From NCBI GenBank assembly GCA_007125545.1, contig SLDA01000291.1, positions 1 to 32,387 on the forward strand: 32,387 nucleotides of DNA. Reading direction: 5' to 3'. Made by a program: the position numbers and the translations under genes. Shown piece after piece: positions 1-8,300 of the stretch (positions are counted from its first letter, which is position 1; every line of letters starts with the position of its first letter). Below the pieces are notes generated by a model, which was not told where the DNA came from, did not search any database, and saw nothing but the letters and a program-made list of their open reading frames with translations. This DNA is from Thermoflexales bacterium (lineage in GTDB: Bacteria > Chloroflexota > Anaerolineae > B4-G1 > SLSP01).

Positions 1-2
1 AG

Positions 3-302
3 ATGATGAATAACAATCTTGAGACAAAGCCTTGGGATCCCGCCGAGCACCTCGAAACTGAAGAGGATATGGCGGCTTACCTGGAAGCCGCACTTGAGGA
101 CGGCGATACCGGCGTCGTTGTGGCCGCCTTGGGCGACATCGCCCGCGCCAAAGGTATGAGCCAGATTGCGCGCGAAGCGGGCCTGGGTCGCGAAAGCCTC
201 TACAAGGCCCTTTCGCCGAGCGGCAATCCGGAGTTCGCCACGGTCCTCAAGGTCGTGCACGCGCTCGGCCTGAGATTCCACGTGGATGTCGTTCGGCCCT
301 GA
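3..302 (+). CDS. HigA-like addiction module antidote protein
   Basis: This 99-residue protein has the layout of the putative addiction-module antidote family (HigA/TIGR02684-like). A short acidic N-terminus carries the conserved stretch KPWDPAEHL. A helix-turn-helix follows at about residues 50-75 (MSQIAREAGLGRESLYKAL), and the end is a family-typical VLKVVHALGLRF. Such antitoxins bind the operator DNA and neutralise a RelE/HigB-type toxin. That toxin gene normally lies just upstream and would be outside the window. Two ATG codons stand in tandem at 3 and 6, and the ribosome-binding site is beyond the edge, so the exact start is undecided. A damaged second copy of the same gene lies at about 666-787. 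Family assignment is confident; the toxin partner is inferred. Confidence 0.85.
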   Translation: MMNNNLETKPWDPAEHLETEEDMAAYLEAALEDGDTGVVVAALGDIARAKGMSQIAREAGLGRESLYKALSPSGNPEFATVLKVVHALGLRFHVDVVRP

Positions 303-416
303 CCTGGGTGTGGTGGCCGCTATCGGTGAACGAAGTTTGCGCAGGCGCCCGGTCGACACGGAGCGCCCCAAGGTCGGCATAGAATAACTCATGGCTATGG
401 AGCTGGACACACTCAT

Positions 417-638
417 ATGAAACTTCCCTACGTCATCGACAACCGCGAGCACACCCTCGCCAACGTCCTCGGCGCCTTGCTCCGGGACGACCCCGTCCAC
501 GCGCTGGACGGCGCCACCGCCTACTCCAACTTCCGCGCCTTCGACCTGCTCCGGGCCGGCCTGGAGTGGCGGGCGTCCCTGTGCCTGCTGCTGGTGCCGA
601 GCCCGGCGGCTGGCCTTCGCCCAAGCCGGCTTGCATAA
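417..638 (+). pseudogene. Truncated, frameshifted helicase-like N-terminus (copy A)
   Basis: The reading frame starts MKLPYVIDNREHTLANVL and continues as LLRDDPVHALDGATAYSNF. I recognise this as the N-terminal region of large PLD-like/SNF2-type helicase proteins, which normally run for many hundred residues. Here it stops after 73 codons. Compared with copy B at 1512, the two are about 88% identical over ~177 bp by eye. Copy A lost one base near 597, so LLLGAEPGGG of copy B becomes LLLVPSPAAG and the frame soon ends. It is therefore a remnant and unlikely to make a working protein. The helicase assignment rests on memory of the family and is moderate; the truncation and duplication are seen directly. 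Confidence 0.6.
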
Positions 639-665
639 CCATATCCCATCGGATACCATGCGGGT

Positions 666-787
666 ATGACTGATATGCGCACAAAGCCCTGGGATCCTGC
701 CGAGCACCTCGAAACCGAGGAGGCTATGGTTGGCTGCCTGTCGGCCTGCGATTTGACGGGGATGGCGCCGACTTGACGCGGTCATGA
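666..787 (+). pseudogene. Internally deleted copy of the HigA-like antitoxin
   Basis: The frame from the ATG at 666 reads MTDMRTKPWDPAEHLETEEA, nearly the same as the N-terminus of the antitoxin at 3-302. After about 25 codons the similarity jumps straight to the last codons of that gene: the bases tcggcctg-gattt match the segment that encodes GLRF in the intact copy. The whole helix-turn-helix centre is missing, by comparison roughly 165 bp. The ATG frame stops at 776, and the frame matching the old C-terminus stops at 787. This looks like a decayed duplicate whose protein could no longer bind DNA. Confidence 0.6.
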
Positions 788-800
788 CAAGGAGCCGTCG

Positions 801-1136
801 ATGAGCGAAGCAGAAGCTTCTGTTCTTGATACGTTGGTTGATATTATCGCCGCCACCGCCCAGCCCGACCGGATCATCCTCTTTGGGTCGCGGGCTACCG
901 GGGGCGCACGACAGGACAGCGACTACGACTTCCTCGTCGTCGTGCCGGAGGTCGAGAATGAACGACACGTGTCGCGACGCATCTACCGGGCCCTGCTCGA
1001 TCACCGCATCGATGCTGCCGTAGATATAATCGTCGTGGACCGGGACACACTGGCGCAGCACGGTGATACGCCTGGCATGATCTACCGCGAGGCGCTGACG
1101 GAAGGAGAGGTCGCATATGACAGGGCCGACGCCTGA
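801..1136 (+). CDS. MNT-type nucleotidyltransferase (MntA-like antitoxin)
   Basis: This 111-residue minimal nucleotidyltransferase carries the family signature at residues 29-43: GSRATGGARQDSDYD, that is GS-x(10)-D-x-D. It is followed by the hydrophobic strand FLVVV and a later VDIIVVD strand that normally supplies the third acidic residue. In type VII MNT/HEPN modules such enzymes modify the HEPN toxin with AMP and silence it. The start is supported by AAGGAG six bases upstream of the ATG. The 3' end overlaps the HEPN gene by 20 bp in another frame, so translation is probably coupled. All key nucleotidyltransferase residues appear present, so it should be active. Confidence 0.88.
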   Translation: MSEAEASVLDTLVDIIAATAQPDRIILFGSRATGGARQDSDYDFLVVVPEVENERHVSRRIYRALLDHRIDAAVDIIVVDRDTLAQHGDTPGMIYREALTEGEVAYDRADA

Positions 1137-1509
1137 GCTGTGGTTAAGGCGCGCCCGGAGCAACCTGGCACTCGCGCAGGTGGGACACGGTGCGGGCGTG
1201 ATGCTGGAGGATCTCTGCTTCGAGGCACAGCAAGCGGCGGAGAAAGCGCTGAAGGCCCTACTGATCCATCTGGGTGGCGACTATCCCCGCACTCACGCTT
1301 TCACTGTGTTACTGACCAGACTCGAAGCCCATGTGCGGGTGCCCGACGCCGTGCGGGATGTTGTGGATCTGTCCGACTATGCGGTGCAGATGCGCTATCC
1401 CGGCGATTATTATCCGATCAGCGAAGAGGAATACCGACGAGCTGTGAATTTGGCAACGCGTACGGTGACGTGGGTCGAGGGGCAACTGCAATCTGGAGAT
1501 AGGGAGTAG
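1117..1509 (+). CDS. HEPN domain protein (toxin partner of MNT)
   Basis: This 130-residue all-helical protein fits the HEPN family (PF05168-like). It begins LWLRRARSNLALAQ, then has the typical helix FEAQQAAEKALKALLIHLG (about residues 31-49), followed by PRTHAFTVLL and a late MRYPGDYY segment. It starts within the MNT gene, with a strong GGAAGGAGAGG just upstream, which marks a two-gene toxin-antitoxin operon. I did not find the canonical R-x(4-6)-H RNase motif: RLEAH has only three intervening residues. The catalytic mechanism may therefore differ or be lost; many members of this subfamily look like this. The helicase-like fragment B begins three bases after the stop. Confidence 0.85.
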   Translation: MTGPTPELWLRRARSNLALAQVGHGAGVMLEDLCFEAQQAAEKALKALLIHLGGDYPRTHAFTVLLTRLEAHVRVPDAVRDVVDLSDYAVQMRYPGDYYPISEEEYRRAVNLATRTVTWVEGQLQSGDRE

Positions 1510-1511
1510 AG

Positions 1512-1730
1512 TTGAAACTCCCTTACGTCGTCGACAACCGCGAGCACACCCTCGCCAACGTCCTCAACGCTTTGCTCCGGGACGACCCCGTTCACGCGCT
1601 GGACGTCGCCACCGCCTACTTCAACGTCGGCGCCTTCGACCTGCTCCGCGAAGGGCTGGAGCGGCTGGCGTCGTTCCGCCTGCTGCTGGGCGCCGAGCCC
1701 GGCGGCGGGGAGGATCTGGGGCTCCGCCAG
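1512..1730 (+). pseudogene. Truncated helicase-like N-terminus (copy B)
   Basis: This is the second copy of the fragment at 417. It now opens with TTG instead of ATG (KLPYVVDNREHTLANVLNAL) and keeps the longer family-like stretch FRLLLGAEPGGGEDLGLR. Similarity to an intact helicase-type protein seems to end near 1730. The frame stays open to 1913, but the rest is Cys/Trp-rich and looks non-coding. There is no trace of the ATPase motifs in the window. The copy directly abuts the HEPN stop codon, so the MNT/HEPN pair is bracketed by two pieces of the same gene. Confidence 0.6.
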
Positions 1731-1850
1731 CGGATCTGCATCTGGTCTGTTTGGAGTATGTGTGGTCGTGACGGCGTGTGTTGGCGGGAAGCCGGTTCAG
1801 ACCCAGTCGCCGCAGCAACGTGTGTTGGCCTAGCAATATGGGAGAGGACT

Positions 1851-1913
1851 ATGACTGAGTTCGCTTTCGAGGCGGCAGCACCGGTTAACCGTGAGTACGA
1901 TGCAAGACCTTAA
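1851..1913 (+). CDS. Possible 20-codon leader ORF before the sialidase-like gene
   Basis: An ATG at 1851 follows the strong Shine-Dalgarno stretch GGGAGAGG (1840-1847) and encodes 20 residues (MTEFAFEAAAPVNREYDARP). Its stop at 1911-1913 lies 20 bases inside the next gene, which begins with GTG at 1891 in another frame and has no good ribosome-binding site of its own. It could act as a translationally coupled leader. Alternatively, it is the true N-terminus of the downstream protein, cut off by a frameshift. Too short to judge by composition. Confidence 0.25.
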   Translation: MTEFAFEAAAPVNREYDARP

Positions 1914-3048
1914 TCAAATTCGAAGCCCCAACCTCCTACCAGAAGGCTGGGATCCGGTGGCGGCGGGGCGCCGGGTGATGGCGGGCCTCGTCCGTGTCAC
2001 GGCGCTGCACGTCAGGGGCGCCCATGATGCCGAGTTCGTGTGTGTGGGCGACCGCGCCTACATCGTCGAACACGACAACGATGTCCAGCCCGGACACGGC
2101 GCCGGTCACCACCAGTATTGTGTGCTCTCGGTCGTCGACTTGGACACGCTCGCCGTGGAAGAGGTGGTCCCGCTGGCCCGATCCGAACAGGCCTTCGCCA
2201 ACGTCACCTTGCCCAAGGGCGAGTGCTTCGTGCCGCGCATCCTGCAGATCGGCGAGCGCACGCTGCGCTGCTACTTCGCCGGCCAGCCGCCGGGCCGTCA
2301 GGCACAGACCTGGTACCGTGACTTCGATCTGGTCAGCGCCAAGTTCGAGGCTGGCATCCACAAGGCGAAGCTGAAGACCGCGGCGGGGGTGTTCGATATG
2401 CAGCCGCGCTATTTCTATGCCGACGCAGTGGCGCAGGGGTTCACCAAGCCGGCACGCGACCACGGGCTCTATCTCTTCGATGCCTTCAAGTGCTTCGACG
2501 GCCAACGTTACGTCGCGCTCAACAACTTCCCCGGCAAGCAGAACGCGCTGGCCCGCGTGCTCGACGACGCGGCGACCTTCGAGGTGCTCGGGCACTACAA
2601 CGAACCGCAATCAGAGCAACTCAGCGAATCGTCCGTCAACCGTCTCCCCGATGGCACGTGGATGGCCATCTGTCGCAACGACAGCGGCAACTATCATTTC
2701 ACTACCAGTGGGGACGGCCGCATCTGGACGGAGGGCAGGGAGCTGGCCTGGGTCACGAATGGCGCCAATAGCAAGCCGACCTTTGACTGCTTCGGCGGTA
2801 TCTACTACCTGGGCTGGCAGGAAGCCACGTCGATCGGAGGTGGGCGGCGCAGCGTCTTCAACCTGGATGTCTCCCGAGACGGTCAGAGGTGGGAGCGCAA
2901 GTACCGTTTCGAGAGCCCGGACTCCTTCCAGTATCCCACCTTCCACGAACACGCGGGCGCCATCTGGCTAACCGTCACCCAGGGCGAGAAAGGCAGCACC
3001 GACCGCATCCTCTTCGGGAAACTCGAAGACGGCCCGACAGGACGCTAG
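1891..3048 (+). CDS. Sialidase/BNR-like beta-propeller protein
   Basis: This 385-residue protein has the feel of a sialidase-type propeller. Asp-box-like turns occur in TTSGDGRIWTEGRE and DVSRDGQRWERKYRF, each followed by a tryptophan, and most of the sequence consists of short beta strands (YIVEHDND, YLFDAFKCFDG, YYLGWQEA). There is no signal peptide or membrane segment, so it appears cytoplasmic, unusual for a secreted glycosidase. I could not place the Arg triad or the Tyr/Glu nucleophile of true sialidases, so no enzymatic activity is claimed. The GTG start is weakly supported; ATG at 1900 is the alternative. The 3' end overlaps the convergent C69 gene by 4 bp. Confidence 0.65.
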   Translation: MSTMQDLNQIRSPNLLPEGWDPVAAGRRVMAGLVRVTALHVRGAHDAEFVCVGDRAYIVEHDNDVQPGHGAGHHQYCVLSVVDLDTLAVEEVVPLARSEQAFANVTLPKGECFVPRILQIGERTLRCYFAGQPPGRQAQTWYRDFDLVSAKFEAGIHKAKLKTAAGVFDMQPRYFYADAVAQGFTKPARDHGLYLFDAFKCFDGQRYVALNNFPGKQNALARVLDDAATFEVLGHYNEPQSEQLSESSVNRLPDGTWMAICRNDSGNYHFTTSGDGRIWTEGRELAWVTNGANSKPTFDCFGGIYYLGWQEATSIGGGRRSVFNLDVSRDGQRWERKYRFESPDSFQYPTFHEHAGAIWLTVTQGEKGSTDRILFGKLEDGPTGR

Positions 3049-4388
3049 CCGGACGGCGCCAAAGCCTCCCGTTCCCAGCCCTGCCACGCGCGTTTGTAGA
3101 GGTAGCGGCGCCGATCCCGGAGTCCGGCTTCGGTCACCCGGCTCAGCCAGCGCGTCTCGACTTCCTGCGCCTGCTCCAAGCAGCGTGCGGCGAAGGCGCC
3201 GCGCGTCGCCGGATCGGCCGCAGCCAGCTCGACCGCCTCCTCGATCCACGCAGCCTCCACACCGTCCCGCTCCTCTTCGATTAGCGCGAGGCCTGCCGGG
3301 GCGTCGTGCAGGAGCTGCCGGTGGAGCCGTTCGTGGCGCCAGAAGAGGCTGTCCGGATCCGCGGTTCCACAGGGGCGGGCGCCCATATCCGGGAGCGGTA
3401 CATCGTGCCAGAGCGGCTTGAAGAGGCTCGTACACGGCGCGGCGGTCCCGGTCAGGAAGTGGGTCGGATGGTCCGCATCGAGGTGCGAGACCATCGATCC
3501 CGTCGTCTGCGCGCCGCGTGCCGGGCCGTACCCGGCGTGGGCGCAGACCGTGGTGCCGATCAGGCCGCGATCGGGGTGCCAATCCCCAGCCTTGGCCTCG
3601 GCGCCGTGATCGCGCAACGCCGCCATCACCGTGGCCGGTGTGATCCGGCCCCGCTGCGCGTTCAGGAGCTCCAGCGTGCGCTTGCGCCGGTTGGCCGCAT
3701 CACTGAAGGTCGAGTAGATGCGGTCGGAGTAGCACCCGGCGAAGCTGAAGTCGTCGCGCCCCTTGCACCAGCCCCGGTCGATCGCGTGTTGCACCAGATC
3801 GGGCGAGGCCAGGTCCCACGTGTCGGTGATCGAGAGCCGGTTGGAGATGGCATAGATGCCGTCGATACGCCGGGCCGCCCAATGCGGTCCGGCGGTCTCC
3901 AGCACCCACGCCTCAGCCGGATCGGCGATCAGGAAGCTGTTGTGGTAGAAGAGCTTGTTGCGAAAGCCGCAGTTGCCGCTCTGCCCGTGCTCTGCAAGCA
4001 GCGTCGTGATCACGTCGAGCGCCGCCTCGGCGGTCGCGCCGCGCTCCAGGCCGAGCCGCAACATATCCATGCCGATCAGGCCCTCGGCCTTGCCGTACGT
4101 GACCTTGGTGAAGACGGCCTCGTTGCCGATGACGACCCCGTGCTCATTCACGCCCATCTCGGCGCCCCAGATCCAGAAGGGTTTCGCCAGCAGCACGGCG
4201 TAGGTATGGGGCACCTGAGGAATCTCCATATAGGTGCAGCGCACCGTCGCGGTGCCCGTCGGGCCGTGGTCGGCCGCATCCACAAAGATGAGTTCGTGCG
4301 CTTCGTTGGGCTCGCGGTCCGAGTTCTTGCCGAAGAGCGTCACGCCGTCAGCCGTGACGCTGCCTGTTGCTACCATGGTGTCGCACAT
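3045..4388 (-). CDS. C69-family dipeptidase (secernin-like Ntn hydrolase)
   Basis: The 447-residue protein begins MCDTMVATGSVTADG and continues GKNSDREPNEAH, the hallmark of peptidase family C69/secernins. After removal of Met1, Cys2 becomes the N-terminal nucleophile. Further family landmarks are EIPQVPHTYAVLLAKPFWIWGAEMG and the core ADPAEAWVLETAGPHWAA. No signal peptide is present, so it should be a cytoplasmic peptidase or amide hydrolase; the substrate cannot be told from sequence. The start is supported by AAGGAGGT seven bases upstream of the ATG, and a TATAAT box lies about 80 bp upstream. Length matches the bacterial family. It stands alone, convergent with the sialidase-like gene. 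Confidence 0.88.
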   Translation of the reverse strand: MCDTMVATGSVTADGVTLFGKNSDREPNEAHELIFVDAADHGPTGTATVRCTYMEIPQVPHTYAVLLAKPFWIWGAEMGVNEHGVVIGNEAVFTKVTYGKAEGLIGMDMLRLGLERGATAEAALDVITTLLAEHGQSGNCGFRNKLFYHNSFLIADPAEAWVLETAGPHWAARRIDGIYAISNRLSITDTWDLASPDLVQHAIDRGWCKGRDDFSFAGCYSDRIYSTFSDAANRRKRTLELLNAQRGRITPATVMAALRDHGAEAKAGDWHPDRGLIGTTVCAHAGYGPARGAQTTGSMVSHLDADHPTHFLTGTAAPCTSLFKPLWHDVPLPDMGARPCGTADPDSLFWRHERLHRQLLHDAPAGLALIEEERDGVEAAWIEEAVELAAADPATRGAFAARCLEQAQEVETRWLSRVTEAGLRDRRRYLYKRAWQGWEREALAPSG

Positions 4389-4465
4389 CGCAGTAACCTC
4401 CTTGGTTGAAAGCGAAGCCGGTTGAGCCCGACTCAGTTGCCTATGTATGCTGTGAGGCGCGACTC

Positions 4466-4471
4466 ATTATA
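4466..4471 (-). promoter_or_regulatory. -10 box of the C69 dipeptidase promoter
   Basis: A perfect TATAAT on the minus strand would start transcription near 4459, giving a leader of about 70 nt before the ATG at 4388. No convincing -35 hexamer is present at 16-18 bp spacing (TGTTCG at best). The rest of the 4389-4655 interval shows no gene or clear hairpin. Confidence 0.4.
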
Positions 4472-4655
4472 GCGCGATCTCCCCGGGACGAACACTTGTG
4501 GCGTGAGCATACCCAACGCGGAGGCGTGGCGAGGGAGGCGCCTTCCTTCCCCGTCCACCTCCTGACGCGAAGGCTCGGGAGCAGGGTTTGTTGGGGCGTT
4601 CCCCCGACTCCGCCGCGCCATCTAAGGTCAAGTGCGTGGGAGCCGGAGGGACTGC

Positions 4656-5192
4656 CTATTGCGCGTCGTGGCTCGCGTCGGTTGCGGCGGCCCGCTCGAG
4701 CCGTGATCGCTTCTTGATCCGGACAAAGTAGACTCCCCACCCTGCTGTCCAGGCCACCGACAGGGCCACGCCAAACCACCAGCCTCTACGCACGCCGGTC
4801 TCCAGAACTGCCTGCTGAGGGTTCCTCGGGTGATAGGAGACGGTCACTTCTCGCCCCGGCTGATAGGACAACAGCACATCTTCTGCCGCTTGTCGGTTGC
4901 TCCTCCTGATCGTGCGCATCGAGGATATCCGGTCGCTACGGTACGTCTGACCGGCAACAAGGTACTCGTAGGCCACGTTGACCTCGTGCACCGGCTCGCC
5001 CTCCGAGTTGTAGGTCGTCGACAGAGCAGATTCGGTCACTGTCCCCTGTGTTGTGGGCCACGTGCGACTGCTCGAATCGATCACGATCCGATAGCCGAAT
5101 ACCCCGACGCCAATCAGACCGGCGAAGGCGAGTAAGATCGTCCAGAACAGGTCGGCAAACTTCACACTACGGGTCTCTTGCTCCGTCACCAT
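4656..5192 (-). CDS. DUF3592 membrane protein
   Basis: This is a 178-residue membrane protein of the DUF3592 type. It has one transmembrane helix near the N-terminus (FWTILLAFAGLIGVGVFGY) and a soluble domain. The family pattern in that domain is WPTTQGTVTES, then VAYEYLVAGQTYRSDRI, then YQPGREVTVSYHPRNPQQAVLE. A second helix (WWFGVALSVAWTAGWGVYFV) is followed by a basic tail. The extracytoplasmic domain function is unknown. I chose the ATG at 5192 because AAAGGGG lies nine bases upstream; an in-frame ATG at 5219 would add nine residues but lacks a ribosome-binding site. It follows the regulator gene on the same strand. Confidence 0.8.
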   Translation of the reverse strand: MVTEQETRSVKFADLFWTILLAFAGLIGVGVFGYRIVIDSSSRTWPTTQGTVTESALSTTYNSEGEPVHEVNVAYEYLVAGQTYRSDRISSMRTIRRSNRQAAEDVLLSYQPGREVTVSYHPRNPQQAVLETGVRRGWWFGVALSVAWTAGWGVYFVRIKKRSRLERAAATDASHDAQ

Positions 5193-5300
5193 TGGATCAG
5201 CCCCTTTCTCGTGCGGCACGATGACTTCAAAACCGATGGGTTCCGGTATCCCGGCAAAGGTCCAGCGGAGCTGCGGCAGCAGCCCTTGCTCCGAGGCGCC

Positions 5301-8300
5301 TCACGTCGACATAATCTCCGCGATGATGGACTCGAGATCGCGTCCATAGGCACGGCGTTCGATCTCCGCCACCGTTGTCCGGTCGAGGCGCGTGCTGAGG
5401 TCGGCGTGCAGGGTCTGGGCCTTGCGGCGGACCTCGTCGAGCATCGATGGATGGTCCAGGACGGCACACAGCCACTCGAGCCCGCGGGCTGCATTGTGGT
5501 CGCTCGCGGCGAGGCGCGTCAGGCCCACGATGACCTCGATCAACACGGGCATATTGCCGCTCGCGTGCGTGATCGTCAACGCTTCGTGCAGTGCGGTCCG
5601 GGCATCGTCGAGCTTGCCGAGATGGTAATAGGCCTCGGCCAAGTTGTTGATCGTGTTGCCCAGTCCGGAGTTGATGTCGTACTCGCGATACACCCGGATA
5701 CCTTCCAGAAAGCAGTCCCTGGCCCACGCATAGGCCTCTTGCGCCAGCGCGATACACCCCAGGTTGTTGAGGGCGACGGCCACCCCCCATTGGTCGCCAA
5801 GGTCCCGGCAGAGATCGAGGCTCTCCTGAGCATAGCGCTCCGCGGCCTCGCGATCACCCTGGAAGAAGGTGGCCTGGCAGAGCCCATTCAAGGCACTCGA
5901 GATGCCGACCCGGTACCTCATCTTCCGGCAGATCTGAAGCGACTCACGAAATCTCCGCTCTGCCTCGGCATGGTTGCCGACCGAGCAGGCCATCAACCCA
6001 AGGTTATTCAGTGATGCGGCGATACCGCGCAGATCACCAATCGCACGCCGAATCATCAGACTCTCGAGACCTGCGCGCTCGCCCCCCTCAAAGTCCCCAG
6101 TTCGTCGCAGCAGCAGGCAGAGGTTGCTCAAGACACTGGCGGTGCCCCACGCGTCGCCCGCCTGACGGTAGCGCGCCAAACTGTCATCGAATAGCGTGCG
6201 TGCCCGCTGATACCGTCCCTTTATCATCGCCATATACCCCAGACCATTCAGCGACAGCGCGATCTCTCCATGGCTCTGCGGCAGCGACTGCAGGATAGCG
6301 ATGCTTTTCATATACAGAGTCTGTGCCCTATCGGTGAAGACCGTAAACTCGCAGCACCGGCCCTGCCGGGTCAGGGCGCGGGCGAGCAGTCGCCTTCCGG
6401 GGGAAGGATCGATCTCGTCCGTCAGCCGCGCCTCCAACACGTCCGCGATGTTGCCGAAGAGCACATCGCCCTCCTGGTACCAGTCGCGCAGCAGGTAGTA
6501 GAGATGCAGGGCCTCGATGCCTGTATCCAGGATCTCCATAGCCGGCTGAACGTGGCGCCCCTCCGACAGTCGCGCCAGCGCCCAGCGGAGTGCCTGACGG
6601 ATGTTGTCGATCTCCAGTGCGATATCATGTTGCGCCCGGACCTGATCAGCAGACCTGAGCGCTGCCTCGCGGTCGCCGAGAAACCTAGCGTAGTAGCGGC
6701 TATGCTGCAGAGATAGGGTGTCAGCTTCTGCTGTGGCGTCGAGTTTTTCGGTGATGTACTGGTGTAGCAGCGGATGCAGATGATAGCGCCCCTGGCTATC
6801 TGTGTGCAGCAGCGAGGCGTGAGCGATCCGCGAGAGCAGGGCGGTAGAGGCCCCGACGACCTGAAAAGCGGCGCCGAGGTCAAAGCCGCCCTGGAAGACG
6901 GCAAGCCGAGCAAGGCAGGTGCGCTCGGCATCGGTGAGCAGCGTCCAGGAGTACTCAAAGGACGCACGCAGGCTGCGGTGCCGTGGATCGATATTGTGCA
7001 GAGTCGTCGCCAGCGCGTCGCTACTGATCGCTATGTCCCGTGCGATGTCCGCACATGAGTTGGTGTCTGCCGCGGCAGCCGCAAGCTCCAGACCCAGAGG
7101 GCTGCCGTCTACCAGGCGGCAGATCCGCACGACCTCGGGGAGGTCACGCGCGCCCAGCGCGAAGTGCCGGTTGGCGCGCTGCGCAGCGTGCAGGAAGAGT
7201 GTCACCGCGCTGTGCTGCTCCTTGACGAAATGCGCGGAGTCCGTTTCCGGGTACCTCAATCCCACCAGATGATAAACCCGCTCCTCGCGCAAGTTGAGTC
7301 GCCTCCGCGATGTCGCCAGCAGCCGGACGCGAGGAGCGTTGCGCAGGATGGCATCCACCAACGTGTCTGCGTCGGACAGGTGCTCCAGGTTATCCAGAAG
7401 CAGGAGCACGTCCTTATCGCGCAGATGGGCCAGGAGCTGCTGTCGCGGGGTGGTATGACCGACGAGTATCACACCCAACGCATCGGCCAACGCCAGCACA
7501 GCGGCGTCCACTTCCCGGGTGTCCGCCAGATGCACCGCGTAGACGCCGTGTTCCGCTGTGCCGACGTGGTCTGCTGCTACCTGCAACGCAAGCCGCGTCT
7601 TTCCGATCCCGCCGGGGCCCACCAGCGTCACAAGGCGCACGTCCGGATCAGCCAGGAGGTCGCACAGGTCAACCAGCTCTTTCTCGCGCCCGACAAAGGG
7701 TGTGGGCGCCGCGGGCAGGTTGTGGGGTGGGGGTGGCTCCACGTCGACGCCTGCTCGAATACGCGCGTACAATTGATAGGTGGTGCGCGAGGGTTCGACA
7801 CCCAGCGTCTCGGCTAGCGTCCTCCGGCAAGACTCGTACTGCGCCAGCGCTGCACTGCGTTTCCCGGTCAGGGCCAGCACGCGCATCAGCTGGCGGTGCG
7901 CTTCCTCGCACCAAGGTTCGAGCTCTATTTGCTGCCAGGCATAGGTCTTCGCTTTGGCATAGTCTGTGCGCCGTTCATAGTGAGTCGCGAGGATTTCGCA
8001 GGCGGCCATAGCCTGTTGGCGTAGCCGATCCCGCTTGAGCAGGGCCCACTCCTCAAAAGGCGCCGCGTCCGGCAAGAAGAACTGATCAAGAAAGTCGCCC
8101 CTGTACAGGGCCGCGGCGCACTCCAAGCGCTCGAGGCAGCGACGACAAGCGCCGACGGCGCGGTGGGAGTGGCTGTCGCTCTCTGCCACGAGGGTCATAA
8201 AGGCTGCCACGTCCAGCCAGACATCGCCGTCGGCGCGGAGGCGGATCCGGTCTTGATCCACGAGGAGCAGGGGGGGTGAGTGTGCGTGCTGGTCTACTGC

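Noticed and set aside
1117-1509. Canonical R-x(4-6)-H RNase motif in the HEPN partner of the MNT gene
   Set aside because: The nearest candidate (RLEAH) has three intervening residues, so the motif was not claimed.
417-1730. Insertion sequence or transposon as the cause of the duplicated fragments
   Set aside because: No transposase, terminal inverted repeats or target-site duplication could be seen around the fragments.
3306-4409. Plus-strand open frame of 367 codons opposite the C69 peptidase
   Set aside because: It is Arg/Ala/Gly-rich with no family landmarks, and the opposite strand encodes a full C69 protein with a strong start. It is a GC-rich shadow.
5266-5293. Weak hairpin CGGAGC/GCTCCG after the regulator gene
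   Set aside because: A 6-bp stem with a 16-nt loop and no U-tract is too weak to call a terminator.
7310-8011. Plus-strand open frames opposite the SARP-like regulator
   Set aside because: Low-complexity Arg/Pro/Ala composition. The minus strand carries Walker A/B and BTAD motifs in a continuous frame.
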